DNA of 64,000 bases from Colimorpha sp045598945 (GCA_045598945.1 JAZRVD010000137.1:3115-67114); one strand, 5' to 3'; positions 17,504 through 26,590 are shown, counted from the first letter of the stretch. Numbers and translations: made by a program. Notes: generated by a model from the letters alone, not told the origin.

Positions 17504-18628
17504 ATGGATAGTCCCTTTCAATACGGCAAAGCAGTAGCCGACAAGCATTTTGTAGGAAGAAAGAAAGAGGTAGAACGACTTACGGCAAATCTCACCAATG
17601 GGATAAACACCATACTCATCTCTCCTCGCAGATGGGGCAAGACATCGCTTGTAAAGAGATGCAAGGCATACATGACGTCGAGCAGATGTCAAGTCGTCTT
17701 TATGGACATCTACGCCTGTCGCAACGAATACGAATTCTACAACATGTTTGCCAAAGAACTGGTGCGCCAAACCTCGTCGCATATTGACGAGCTGTACAAC
17801 ACACTGAAGGAGCTACTTGGACGCATTGTTCCCAAAATAGCAATAAAAGGCGATCCGACATGCGAATACAGCCTGTCGCTCGACATCACACCCAAGAACT
17901 ATAGTGCAGAAGAGATTCTGTCGCTACCGCAGCAGATAGCACAGCGCAAAGGGATTAACCTTATAGTGTGTATCGACGAGTTTCAACAGATAGGCGACTA
18001 TGAAAACAGTCTGACACTACAGAAAAAAATGAGGAGCATCTGGCAGCATCAGGAAGATGTAACATACTGTCTGTTTGGCAGCAAGCGGCATCTGCTGCAA
18101 TCAATGTTTCAGAATAGCAACTATCCCTTCTACCGCTTTGGCGACATAATGTCGATAGGCTCTATAGACCTCAAGGACTGGGTGCCATACATACAACAAG
18201 GCTTTGCTATAAATGACAAGGAGATTGACGCAGAGATGGTTGCACAAATATGCGAGAGTGTGAAGCGCTGCCCTGCCTACATACAGCAGCTGGCATGGCT
18301 GACCCTTGTAGGCACAACCGACACAGCCACCGACGAGGTATTAACAGCAGCCATAGAGAACCTCATAGACGAGAACTCGGCACTATATATAGCCCAGACA
18401 GAGACGCTGACGAGCTACCAGATGAATTTTCTGCGAGCCATTTGCGACGGCAAGACCACAAAACTTGGCGACACCGCCACGCGAGAAGAATACCACTTGG
18501 GGTCGTACTCAAACATAAGTCGCATAAAGACAGCCCTCGAAGAGCGCGAGCTGATAACCATAGAAGGCAAGCAGGTGGAGATTAGCGACCCCGTGTTGGA
18601 GCTATGGCTAAAGCGCATGATGATGTAG
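17504..18628 (+). CDS. AAA ATPase of the archaeal/ORC-like type
   Basis: A 374-aa ATP-binding protein. It begins MDSPFQYGKAVADKHFVGRKKEVERL, the usual entry to this family, followed by Walker A SPRRWGKTSLVK (about 39-50) and Walker B LIVCIDEFQQIG. The C-terminal region reads as a winged helix (EEREL-type end, ISDPVLELWLKRMM). Such single-gene ATPases (Pfam 'ATPase domain predominantly from Archaea') are common in Bacteroidota and often regarded as selfish or regulatory; their role is not established. It is preceded by an iterated palindrome and ends only 4 bp from the convergent unknown gene. Confidence 0.82.
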   Translation: MDSPFQYGKAVADKHFVGRKKEVERLTANLTNGINTILISPRRWGKTSLVKRCKAYMTSSRCQVVFMDIYACRNEYEFYNMFAKELVRQTSSHIDELYNTLKELLGRIVPKIAIKGDPTCEYSLSLDITPKNYSAEEILSLPQQIAQRKGINLIVCIDEFQQIGDYENSLTLQKKMRSIWQHQEDVTYCLFGSKRHLLQSMFQNSNYPFYRFGDIMSIGSIDLKDWVPYIQQGFAINDKEIDAEMVAQICESVKRCPAYIQQLAWLTLVGTTDTATDEVLTAAIENLIDENSALYIAQTETLTSYQMNFLRAICDGKTTKLGDTATREEYHLGSYSNISRIKTALEERELITIEGKQVEISDPVLELWLKRMMM

Positions 18629-18632
18629 CCTG

Positions 18633-19829
18633 CTAACGACAAGCGTAGCAGATATACGGATATTTAATGCCATCGGCGGCACGCTTGAGAAAGATATTGA
18701 CGCGCAGCACATCGCCCACACAGGGCGCCACAACGCCACACGAAACAAGAAAGCTATACGATATATAGCCCGAATTGTAGGCTGGCGAGGCGGTGCCTGC
18801 CTCCACGATACACTCAGCATCCAAGAGTCGCCAACCAAAAACAGCACCATTAGCATCATACGCCATAAGATGGATGGTATGAAAGCCAAAACGATGCACA
18901 CCCACCTGCGGCGGCAGCAGCTCGCTGATAACAGCAGACTTGAAGCCGCTATGCTTTGGCACAACAGGATAAAAGGTTACATACTGCCCTACCCTCGCCT
19001 GCCACAGTGCCGCATCGGCGACAAAATGACGCGAGAAGGCATCGAAGATATGTATATGAGCGTGATAGCTGTCTATACGGTCGACATATCCCGCCACAAG
19101 TGGAAACGTCGACGCCGCCGAAGCATGCGAAAGCTGTATGGCCTCGTAACGCAGAGCACCATTGCCAGAACCATATCCAACATCCGACTCGGTCACACAA
19201 CATTCCTCGCACAAAACAAGCGGGTTGTCGTCGTTCCACATCTCGTCGCCGTCGGCATACCAGCGTAGCACCTCGAAGAGCTTGCCTACAGGCTGCTGCA
19301 CAGACAGCCGTTCGAGCAGGACAGACAGCTCCTCGCCATCAGGCGACACCAGCCGCACAACAGGCTGCTGCATGGCATAGACCTTGACAGCCATCATAGG
19401 CAAGATATAACGACGACATGCCTCGTCGCGCGTGGCAGGATGACGAAACTGATAGCGCACTCTGGCATGCACAGCACGCTGACGCAACGAAGGACAAGCT
19501 ACGCCCTGCACAACCATGATGTCGCGATCGTCCTGCCTAAGATTGCGTTCCAAGCCCCATTGCTGTAGAAAGTCGACAAGGTTAAACTCATCATGCCCTT
19601 CGGCATAATCCAGCATAACCTCAAGCAACAAGGAGTACAACGCCGAAGGACGCGCGACGGGCAGAAGGAAGAACGAGCGCAACAAAAGCTGCACCTCGTC
19701 ATTCGACACCTCGCCAAGATGCTGTCTCAGATACCAGCATATAGCCTCGGCAGCCTGCACAGGTCTGTCGTCGGCATGCTGCAACGCCTCGGCAAGCTGA
19801 CTCCATTCTATATTTACATTATCTAACAA
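18633..19829 (-). CDS. Unknown protein, last gene of the PqqD/HprK-like operon
   Basis: A 398-aa protein with no signal peptide and no family I recognise. The N-terminal 120 residues are helical (TPR-like in feel: QLAEALQHADDRPVQAAEAI). The rest is beta-rich, with several segments of alternating hydrophobics (YVDRIDSYHAHIHIFDAF, VGQYVTFYPVV). It ends in a cysteine-containing YPYICYACR. Its start overlaps the nucleotidyltransferase stop by 7 bp, so it is translationally coupled to the cluster and presumably serves the same pathway. It could be a scaffold or substrate-binding partner; this is inference. Confidence 0.6.
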   Translation of the reverse strand: MLDNVNIEWSQLAEALQHADDRPVQAAEAICWYLRQHLGEVSNDEVQLLLRSFFLLPVARPSALYSLLLEVMLDYAEGHDEFNLVDFLQQWGLERNLRQDDRDIMVVQGVACPSLRQRAVHARVRYQFRHPATRDEACRRYILPMMAVKVYAMQQPVVRLVSPDGEELSVLLERLSVQQPVGKLFEVLRWYADGDEMWNDDNPLVLCEECCVTESDVGYGSGNGALRYEAIQLSHASAASTFPLVAGYVDRIDSYHAHIHIFDAFSRHFVADAALWQARVGQYVTFYPVVPKHSGFKSAVISELLPPQVGVHRFGFHTIHLMAYDANGAVFGWRLLDAECIVEAGTASPAYNSGYISYSFLVSCGVVAPCVGDVLRVNIFLKRAADGIKYPYICYACR

Positions 19830-20983
19830 CGATGAAAGAGAGCTTTAACGGTGCCACGGAAACGCGAAGAGAAGTTCTCGACAAAAGCCGCCACAGCTGT
19901 GGACAGCGAGATGACAGCCGCAATGCGCGTAAGCCCCAAGAGGTCGACAAAGCCTTGCCACGCACGCCGCACACCTCGCTTAAGCTTGCGATGCTGACGT
20001 GTGCCGGTGAGAAAATTTGAGCCCTCGACGATAGACCGCAGCACAAAGCCTTGCGAACGCGCCGCACGACGAGCGTTGTATAAAGGGAACTCATCCTTGG
20101 GCAAGCCTATCTGATTGACCACTATGCCACCCAACACCTGCCACGCTTTGAGAAGTCCGGTACGACGCAAGTCGTCATGCAACTGACGATAGTCGATAGC
20201 GCCATAGTGGTGATGCAATATCAACGCCCAGTCGCAAAACTGGCGGAGACCTATGCCACTATTGCTAAGATGCTGACATATATGATTGAAGACATACAGC
20301 ACATTAAACTGCGGGTTGGGTTGCAGCACCTCTACAAAGCCTTGCTTTGGCACAAGAGAAGCTGTGCCATCGGTAGCGGAGATATACAGCGGCACGCAAT
20401 TCTCTGTTCTCAGCTGCCGTTCTGCCAGACGCCTGTAAGCACGCTTGCGGAACCTGTTGCCTGCCCATCCGGCACGCTTGTGCAACTCGACGTCAAGCCC
20501 GTTCCAATCAATATTGTATTCATAGTCGCCCACCTGATGAGCCTGCTTTACAGCCTCCATGTCGCCAGCCTCTTTGTTGAGCCTTACTATCAGCTCTACA
20601 CCTCTGTCAAACTCATTCTGCGGCAGATAGACATCGATGTCGCCACAAGCGCGCACACACCTGTTAGGATATAGCGCCGCCAAGCCGTCGCCTTTGAGCA
20701 GCACGGGGTGCAAGCCCTCGCCTCGCATAGCCTCAAACAGTTTGACAGTGCCTTCGGCAATATGCGAATGGGTGAACACCAGCTGAGCCATATACCGGCG
20801 TACATACACCAGGCACTTTGCCGACTGCTGGCTGTGGCTGTTGGTCAGCATCTGGCAGAAGTTGTCGGCCACCACGCCCAGCAAGGCATGACGATGGAAT
20901 ATCTCCGCCAACGGCACAATATCCTCCTGGGTCTCCGGCCCCGAAGTCTGCCATAACGACGATCTAAGAATTTCTAAAAACAT
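19823..20983 (-). CDS. Nucleotidyltransferase family protein (NTP_transf_5-like)
   Basis: A 386-aa protein with the hallmark motifs of the uncharacterised nucleotidyltransferase family PF14907: VLLKGDGLAALYP (94-106) and RACGDIDVYL (111-120), where the two aspartates of G-D-I-D are the expected metal ligands. Members occur in lasso-peptide and other RiPP clusters and in exosortase/exopolysaccharide clusters, where the acceptor is unknown. Here it sits behind PqqD-, HprK- and signal-peptidase-like genes and overlaps the peptidase gene by 20 bp. It probably transfers a nucleotidyl group to a peptide or glycan; this is inference. Confidence 0.8.
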   Translation of the reverse strand: MFLEILRSSLWQTSGPETQEDIVPLAEIFHRHALLGVVADNFCQMLTNSHSQQSAKCLVYVRRYMAQLVFTHSHIAEGTVKLFEAMRGEGLHPVLLKGDGLAALYPNRCVRACGDIDVYLPQNEFDRGVELIVRLNKEAGDMEAVKQAHQVGDYEYNIDWNGLDVELHKRAGWAGNRFRKRAYRRLAERQLRTENCVPLYISATDGTASLVPKQGFVEVLQPNPQFNVLYVFNHICQHLSNSGIGLRQFCDWALILHHHYGAIDYRQLHDDLRRTGLLKAWQVLGGIVVNQIGLPKDEFPLYNARRAARSQGFVLRSIVEGSNFLTGTRQHRKLKRGVRRAWQGFVDLLGLTRIAAVISLSTAVAAFVENFSSRFRGTVKALFHRC

Positions 20984-21413
20984 GATGCAAAAGATTACAC
21001 ACAGAATGTTTTATGGCACGCCACGGACGAGAGATGATGATATAATGCCAATATATACGGTAACCGATGTCCGTAGTCTCTACACGCTTGCCCTTGCGCA
21101 CCACAGCCTGCAACACACCCACCACATAGCTATCCAACACATCGTTTTCGAGCACAGTCCTGTTGTCGCCGCAGCAGCAGTAACACACCTCTTTGCCAGG
21201 CACTATCTTGGGAGTCTTCACAATACGATGAAGCACATACTGCCCATTAGGACGCAGGTACAGCGGCACATCGCCTTTGTGCAGAGGGTGTTTGGGCTTG
21301 GCAACGACAATCACCAAGTCGCGCCCCTGACATATCAACGGCCTCATACTGTTGCCTACGGTGTTGTAGAATAGCACATCGTTCTTGGATAGATAGTCTC
21401 TAAAATTGATCAT
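20964..21413 (-). CDS. S24/S26-family signal-peptidase-like protein
   Basis: A 149-aa protein with the serine peptidase signature VGNSMRPLI (Ser22), then LHRIV (His62) and CGDN (Asp83). The Ser-His-Asp arrangement resembles the SipW/Sec11 (archaeal/ER) type of signal peptidase, not the Ser-Lys type of LepB. Unlike LepB it has no clear N-terminal membrane anchor; a weak hydrophobic patch near the C-terminus (WHYIIISRPW) may bind membrane. Its position in the PqqD/HprK-like operon suggests leader processing or a regulatory role. The ORF overlaps both neighbours. Confidence 0.75.
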   Translation of the reverse strand: MINFRDYLSKNDVLFYNTVGNSMRPLICQGRDLVIVVAKPKHPLHKGDVPLYLRPNGQYVLHRIVKTPKIVPGKEVCYCCCGDNRTVLENDVLDSYVVGVLQAVVRKGKRVETTDIGYRIYWHYIIISRPWRAIKHSVCNLLHHVFRNS

Positions 21414-22141
21414 TGCATAACAGAATAAGCAAGTTGCGCTGCCTCAATATCGGGACGACAATATAGATGGAACACCGGCGCCGTGGTCAACAGCTTGTTG
21501 AGCAACACAAGCGTCTGCGACATACGCGATGGGTCGGTCGGGCGGAAAGTCTGTTGCAAGATGTGAGGGCAAGCCTCTACAGCAGATATTTTCTCTATCT
21601 TGTTTTCATCACCTCGCGACAAGATGCACAGAGCCTTGACAGGCACGGCAATATTGCTGCTAAGATGGTGCTTGCCGTCCCACGGCGTGCCGTAAGCTAC
21701 AGACGGTGTGTCGACAGAGACTATGGGCTTGTCGTCGTTGACCATCACAGCCCTATCTCCCAGCATCTTGCGCCACAGCGCCGTATGGGTGCTTTTGCCT
21801 GTGCCGCTGCGGGCAAGGAAGAGATAGGCGCCGCCATCTACGGCAATAGTGCTGGCATGCATCAACAGCCGGCCATATTGCGGCAAGTGGTCGGCAATAG
21901 ACCTGTACACCGCCGTGGTCTCAAGCACGGCATCGGGGAAGTCGTAGGGAGGAAGCCCCTCCATCTCGCGCTCTCGCCGGCTGTGCCGACGCTCTTCGTC
22001 GATGTCGCAAGGCGAGATACTGACAGCGATGTCCGGCACGGCATCATCGTCGCAACGATAGTCTCTACACATGCCATGCACCACACTATACATCGACTCT
22101 ACAGACACCGTAAGACCGGCGAGCCTATAGCAGGCTAACAT
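21410..22141 (-). CDS. HprK-like kinase (HprK-related, RiPP/EPS-associated)
   Basis: A 243-aa protein with the HPr-kinase/PEPCK P-loop LARSGTGKSTHTALW (SGTGKST 112-118), then MVNDDKPIV (nucleotide/metal contact) and YGTPWDGKH. It lacks the N-terminal domain of true HPr kinase. Related kinases are known from lasso-peptide clusters, where they phosphorylate the precursor, and from the HprK-rel systems next to PqqD-like proteins. Its start overlaps the PqqD-like gene's end by 7 bp and its stop overlaps the peptidase start by 4 bp. The substrate in this operon is unknown. Confidence 0.82.
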   Translation of the reverse strand: MLACYRLAGLTVSVESMYSVVHGMCRDYRCDDDAVPDIAVSISPCDIDEERRHSRREREMEGLPPYDFPDAVLETTAVYRSIADHLPQYGRLLMHASTIAVDGGAYLFLARSGTGKSTHTALWRKMLGDRAVMVNDDKPIVSVDTPSVAYGTPWDGKHHLSSNIAVPVKALCILSRGDENKIEKISAVEACPHILQQTFRPTDPSRMSQTLVLLNKLLTTAPVFHLYCRPDIEAAQLAYSVMQ

Positions 22142-22401
22142 ACCACCACGCCCTCCTGCACAAGGCTGTCGATAATCCTATCTACCGACGACACCAAGGT
22201 GTCGCGATCAACGTCGTACTCATTGAGCATGGTCTCTATTATCTTGTCGTGATCGGCACCCTCGCCTATCAGTTGCATAATGCGATAACCGGTAGCGTTG
22301 AGTTGCACCATGCCGTTAAACTGGCGAGCGTCGTCGCCCACGGCGGTAGCCACATAGACATCGCCTACTGGCTGAAAAACAAATTTATATTTTAATTTCA
22401 T
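22135..22401 (-). CDS. PqqD-family peptide-binding protein
   Basis: An 88-aa protein starting MKLKYKFVFQPVGDVYVA at ATG 22401. An upstream in-frame GTG at 22440 is less likely because it adds residues without homology. It has the PqqD fold: two short strands, then VQLNATGYRIMQLI and a helical tail with D-x-x-x-x-V-x-x-x-V-D-R-I-I. PqqD domains bind leader peptides of ribosomally made, modified peptides (RRE function). It is the first gene of five coupled genes, about 135 nt downstream of the -7 box at 22548-22555. No convincing precursor peptide is seen beside it. Confidence 0.85.
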   Translation of the reverse strand: MKLKYKFVFQPVGDVYVATAVGDDARQFNGMVQLNATGYRIMQLIGEGADHDKIIETMLNEYDVDRDTLVSSVDRIIDSLVQEGVVVC

Positions 22402-22547
22402 AACAAAACGATAAACTATCTGTAAAGCGCTGCACGCCACAATGCCAATATACTATTCCAAGCCAGCGACTCAAACAAAAACATCAAAAGCCCCACAGTA
22501 TTGTTTTTTCATCTTACATATAGCCGTCTAACCTATTATTGACATTG

Positions 22548-22555
22548 CAAAGATA
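22548..22555 (-). promoter_or_regulatory. -7 box of the PqqD/HprK-like operon
   Basis: Minus-strand TATCTTTG. It gives an unusually long leader of about 135-140 nt before the PqqD-like start, which holds two micro-ORFs (22471-22512, 13 aa; 22416-22484, 22 aa). Confidence 0.65.
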
Positions 22556-22634
22556 CTAATAAATCAACACATATCATTTATTTTTTTACCATTCATGCCA
22601 TCTCAACCGAGCATGCTTGCAGCAAACAACAAAA

Positions 22635-22688
22635 CCACTGGGAACGATGCAGAAAAACATAAAAGCACTTTTGCATCATTCCCAGTGG
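22635..22688 (-). terminator. Terminator after rubrerythrin
   Basis: A 17-bp arm CCACTGGGAACGATGCA (22635-22651) pairs with TGCATCATTCCCAGTGG (22672-22688, one mismatch) and is followed on the minus strand by GGTTTTGTTGTTT. Confidence 0.8.
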
Positions 22689-22713
22689 CAAGTGTCAAGC
22701 ATATATCCAGCCA

Positions 22714-23256
22714 TTAGAAGTTGTCGAGATGGATCTCGAAATAGGCCTTCGGATGAGCACATGTGGGGCAGACCTCAGGAGCCTTGGTGCCTACTACAAT
22801 ATGACCGCAGTTGCGACACTCCCACACCTTCACCTCGCTCTTCTCGAACACCTGGGCGGTCTCAATATTCTTAAGCAGTGCACGATAGCGCTCTTCATGG
22901 CGTTTCTCAATAGCTGCCACAAGGCGGAACTTGTTGGCGAGCTCCTTGAAGCCCTCTTCTTCAGCTGTCTTGGCGAAGCCCTCGTACATGTCGGTCCACT
23001 CGTAGTTTTCGCCGTTGGCGGCATCGAGAAGATTTTCAGCGGTGGTGCCTACGCCGTCGTGCAGCTCCTTGTACCACATCTTGGCATGCTCTTTCTCGTT
23101 TTCGGCAGTCTGCTGAAAGATAGCGGCTATCTGCTCATAACCCTCTTTCTTTGCTGCTGAAGAGAAATAGGTGTACTTGTTGCGAGCCTGCGATTCGCCA
23201 GCAAAGGCGGCTTCGAGGTTCTTCTCGGTCTGCGTGCCTGCATATTTGTTTGCCAT
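22714..23256 (-). CDS. rbr: Rubrerythrin
   Basis: Rubrerythrin is a cytoplasmic diiron peroxidase that removes hydrogen peroxide in anaerobes. The 180-aa product has the ferritin-like four-helix domain with its ligands in AFAGESQARNKY, ENEKEHAKMW and AAIEKRHEERY. A C-terminal rubredoxin-like iron site follows: WECRNCG and EVCPTCAHPKAYFE. Length and order are standard. It is a single gene with its own promoter (-7 box 23294-23301) and terminator, and fits an anaerobic lifestyle. Confidence 0.97.
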   Translation of the reverse strand: MANKYAGTQTEKNLEAAFAGESQARNKYTYFSSAAKKEGYEQIAAIFQQTAENEKEHAKMWYKELHDGVGTTAENLLDAANGENYEWTDMYEGFAKTAEEEGFKELANKFRLVAAIEKRHEERYRALLKNIETAQVFEKSEVKVWECRNCGHIVVGTKAPEVCPTCAHPKAYFEIHLDNF

Positions 23257-23293
23257 AATGTATATGTTTTTTTAAGATTGTATTATCGAAATG

Positions 23294-23301
23294 CAAAGAT
23301 A
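23294..23301 (-). promoter_or_regulatory. -7 box of rubrerythrin
   Basis: Minus-strand TATCTTTG, 38 nt upstream of ATG 23256. Confidence 0.65.
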
Positions 23302-23377
23302 CGATATTTTTTTATTTTCTCGCCTCGGCAGAGTAAAAACATTCATTATATCAGACCTGCATGGCAACTTCCCACAC

Positions 23378-26300
23378 TTACCCAACATCTTGATTTTCTG
23401 CCCACTGCTCGCATTGCTTAAGCACGATGTTCATAGCATCTTCGGCCTCTTCTGGCGGGTACTTGTACTGTTTCAGCAAACGCTTTACCAGTCGGCGCAT
23501 ATTGGCACGCTCCGACTCTCTGCGGTTCCAGTCAATAGTACGATTTTTTCTTAGCATGTCGGACAAGTCTTTTGTGAGAGCAACCAACTGCTCGTTTGAA
23601 TAGAAGTCCTTTACAGCCTGCGGCCGTGTCAAGGCATCGTAAAAAGCCTTCTCTTCTTTGGAGAGTCCCAAGACATTGCCCTGCTGTTCAGCATCCATTA
23701 TTTCCTGAGCCAGTTTCAGAAGCTCCTGTATAACCTCTTCGTTGGTCAGCAAGCCGTTTACATAACGGTTCAACGTCTCACTAAATATGTTGCTAAACAG
23801 CTCACCGGTAACAATATTTGAACGTATCATAGTACGGACACGGCCACGGAGCAAGTCTTCGAGCAATTTTGCCGCAAGATTCTTTTCCTTCATCTTCCTG
23901 ACCTCTTCCATAAATTTTTCATCAAAGAGGGAGAACTCTGTCTGTTCGTTAAAGAGATTGACCACACCATCGCTGCTCACGCTTTGCTCTATCAGGGCCG
24001 CTATACGCTGGTTTATCTCTTTTTTTGTTACCTTGCCAGGGCTCTGGAGTCGGACTATCAAGATGCGTACCGCCTCCATAAAACTGACCTCGAAACGCTC
24101 TTCTTCTACAAGCAGCGAACGGCACAACGTTACCGCCTGACGGAGCAGGGAGGCGTTCTTGACAAAGTCCTTGCAGTCGTCGGCCTTGTTTGGCGCAACC
24201 ATGAAATTGACGCCGCCCTTGATCAGTTGAGCACGTTCTGCCGGCGTCCCCTGCCAGAATTTGCTATAATCATAGCCATGAAAGAGGTCTCGACAGATCT
24301 CAAGTTTCTCCTTGAACTCTGAATATGCCTTCTCCTTGATGTCGTTGTTACCATAGTTGTCGCGGTCGCGCTTTGTGTAACGTTTCATGGCGTCCTTCAA
24401 AGCAGCCGCGATGCCCACATAATCGACAATCAAGCCGCCAGCCTTCTCTGGGAATACACGATTGACGCGCGCTATTGCCTGCATTAGATTGTGGTCTTTC
24501 ATTGGTTTATAGACATACATCGTAGCCAACGACGGGACATCAAACCCCGTAAGCCACATGTCCACCACTATGGCTATCTTCATCGCGTCGTTCTCATCTT
24601 TGAACTTCTTGGCAAGCTCTTTTCTGTATGCCTTGCCGCCAACAATGTCCGCCCATTCCTCCGGGTCCTGGTTGCCGCTGGTCATAACCACCTTTACCTT
24701 CTCGGCCCACTCCGGCCGCAGTTCGAGTATACGCTTGTATATCTTCATCGCTATTGGGCGAGAGTAAGCCACAATCATGGCTTTGCCGCAGCATATATAC
24801 TGGCGGTTGTCCTCATAATGAGCTATGATGTCTTGTACAAGGTCGTTGACGGTGGCATCGTTGCCAAGAAGGGCGTCCATGTGCGACATCTCTTTCTTGT
24901 TCTTATCAAGGTCTGTCTCCGACGCGCCTTCTTCTCTCAGCTTGTCGTACTCGGCATCAATCTGTGCAAGGACATCATCGTTGAGTTTCAACTTTATAAC
25001 ACGACTCTCATAATACACAGGCCGCGTTGCGCCGTCATTGACAGCCTGGGTCATATCATAGACATCAATATCGTCGCCGAAAACCTCTCTGGTGTCTCTA
25101 TCCTTGTCTGATATTGGCGTACCGGTAAAACCAATATACGAGGCATGGGGCAGCGAGTTGCGTATCTTTCGTGCGGCACCGACATGCACATTGCCCTCGG
25201 TATCCACTTTCTCTTCCATGCCGTACTGTCCACGATGCGCCTCGTCGGTCATCACTATGATGTTCTGGCGGTCGGAGAGTGCGCCATCCCAGTCGTCGAA
25301 CTTCTGCATGGTGGTGAAGATGATGCCGCCCGAATGACGATTTTTCAACAATGCCTTCAGTGAGGTGTCGTCCCCCTCTGCATTGCGACTTGTGCATTGC
25401 ACGGCACGCTGACGGAGGAAGTCCACCGTGCGCGAAAACTGACCATACAGCTGCTCGTCGAGGTCGTTGCGGTCGGTTATAACCACAATAGTTGGATTTA
25501 AGGACTGCACCTTAGGATGGTGTGCCAGGAACACCATCGAGAGACTCTTGCCAGAGCCTTGCGTGTGCCAGAATACGCCAATCTTGCCATCGCCTTTCAC
25601 GGCCTCCGCTGTTCTTTGTGCTGCTTTCTCCACGGCGTAGTACTGATGATAGCCAGCCAATATCTTGGCATAACTGTCTTCGCGGACATCGAAAAGGATA
25701 TAGTTTTTCAGGAGGTTGAGCAATATCTGCGGGGCGAACACCAACTTGAAAGCTACGTCGTAGTCAGCCACCTCACCAGTAGGCTGCTTCCATTCCATGT
25801 AGCGGTCTTCCTTGGCTGTTACCGTACCTATCTTGGTCAGGGCCATATCGCTCATGACGTTGAAGGCATTGTAGACGAAGAGCGAAGGTATGAACTTCTG
25901 GTAATTGCGGAGCTGCAGGTAAGCCTCGCTGGCATCCGTTTCTTCTCTCGACGGAGACTTCAGCTCAACGACTACCAAAGGCAGACCATTGACAAACACC
26001 ACAATATCGGGGCGCTTTGTGTCGAGATCTTGAACGGTGTACTGGTTTACCACGAGGAAGTCGTTGCGTTCTGGATGCTCGTAGTCTATCAGATTCACCA
26101 CCCTTGTCTTCTGCTCATACTGGCGCTCCACTCGCTCGTTCCCACGACCATAGAGCGCCATCGACTCCGACACCATGCTGCGACCGTCATCGTCAGCACC
26201 TGTCGTCAGGGGCAGCTGCTGGCTGAACGTTACTTCCACGCCATACTGCATCATCTGGGTGAACTTGAAGTTGCACTCGTAGAGCGAAGAGCCTTCTATC

Positions 26301-26506
26301 TGATGCAGCTTCTTGATGGCATCGTCAATGACTGAGATAGGCAACGTGGGATTGATGCGTTGCAAAGACTCTTGCAGCACATCTTCGAGGAGCGGATTGT
26401 TGTAGTCACGCTTTATGTCAGGTCCGTATTGGTAACGGAACTGCTTACCTTCAAGGTTTTGGAACAACTCTATGAGAGCCTGTTCGTATGTGTCTTCGGT
26501 AAACAT
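23378..26506 (-). CDS. hsdR: Type I restriction enzyme R subunit
   Basis: A 1042-aa HsdR, the ATP-dependent translocase and nuclease of a type I restriction-modification complex. The N-terminal nuclease site is RPDIVVF...VVVELKSP (about 165-185, PD-(D/E)xK). The SF2 motor follows: Walker A FWHTQGSGKS (about 312-321), ITDRNDLD, motif II MTDEAHR, YIGFTGTP (motif III), and later motifs (TGFDVPSL, QAIARVNRVF). The C-terminal HsdM-binding helical region is intact. It is the last gene of the island, 80 bp after the four-helix gene, with tandem 18-bp repeats in the gap. Confidence 0.96.
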   Translation of the reverse strand: MFTEDTYEQALIELFQNLEGKQFRYQYGPDIKRDYNNPLLEDVLQESLQRINPTLPISVIDDAIKKLHQIEGSSLYECNFKFTQMMQYGVEVTFSQQLPLTTGADDDGRSMVSESMALYGRGNERVERQYEQKTRVVNLIDYEHPERNDFLVVNQYTVQDLDTKRPDIVVFVNGLPLVVVELKSPSREETDASEAYLQLRNYQKFIPSLFVYNAFNVMSDMALTKIGTVTAKEDRYMEWKQPTGEVADYDVAFKLVFAPQILLNLLKNYILFDVREDSYAKILAGYHQYYAVEKAAQRTAEAVKGDGKIGVFWHTQGSGKSLSMVFLAHHPKVQSLNPTIVVITDRNDLDEQLYGQFSRTVDFLRQRAVQCTSRNAEGDDTSLKALLKNRHSGGIIFTTMQKFDDWDGALSDRQNIIVMTDEAHRGQYGMEEKVDTEGNVHVGAARKIRNSLPHASYIGFTGTPISDKDRDTREVFGDDIDVYDMTQAVNDGATRPVYYESRVIKLKLNDDVLAQIDAEYDKLREEGASETDLDKNKKEMSHMDALLGNDATVNDLVQDIIAHYEDNRQYICCGKAMIVAYSRPIAMKIYKRILELRPEWAEKVKVVMTSGNQDPEEWADIVGGKAYRKELAKKFKDENDAMKIAIVVDMWLTGFDVPSLATMYVYKPMKDHNLMQAIARVNRVFPEKAGGLIVDYVGIAAALKDAMKRYTKRDRDNYGNNDIKEKAYSEFKEKLEICRDLFHGYDYSKFWQGTPAERAQLIKGGVNFMVAPNKADDCKDFVKNASLLRQAVTLCRSLLVEEERFEVSFMEAVRILIVRLQSPGKVTKKEINQRIAALIEQSVSSDGVVNLFNEQTEFSLFDEKFMEEVRKMKEKNLAAKLLEDLLRGRVRTMIRSNIVTGELFSNIFSETLNRYVNGLLTNEEVIQELLKLAQEIMDAEQQGNVLGLSKEEKAFYDALTRPQAVKDFYSNEQLVALTKDLSDMLRKNRTIDWNRRESERANMRRLVKRLLKQYKYPPEEAEDAMNIVLKQCEQWAENQDVG

Positions 26507-26530
26507 GGGTTTCTGTTTTTTTTATAGAAT

Positions 26531-26590
26531 TTCTAGATATTCTAGAACTTCTAGACATTCTAGGGCTTCTAGAAATCATAGGGCTTCTAT
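26531..26590 (-). repeat. Tandem 18-bp TTCTAGA repeats
   Basis: Three 18-bp units (26531-26548, 26549-26566, 26567-26584) follow TTCTAGANATTCTAGRRC, with a partial fourth overlapping the end of the four-helix gene. The units contain the XbaI-like palindrome TCTAGA or its degenerate form. Confidence 0.85.

Larger units (their letters stand above)
22402..22713. other. 312-bp intergenic region with operon leader and terminator
   Basis: From the PqqD side it holds two overlapping micro-ORFs on the minus strand (22 aa and 13 aa), the -7 box at 22548-22555, and the rubrerythrin terminator hairpin at 22635-22688. No longer gene is visible. Confidence 0.7.
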
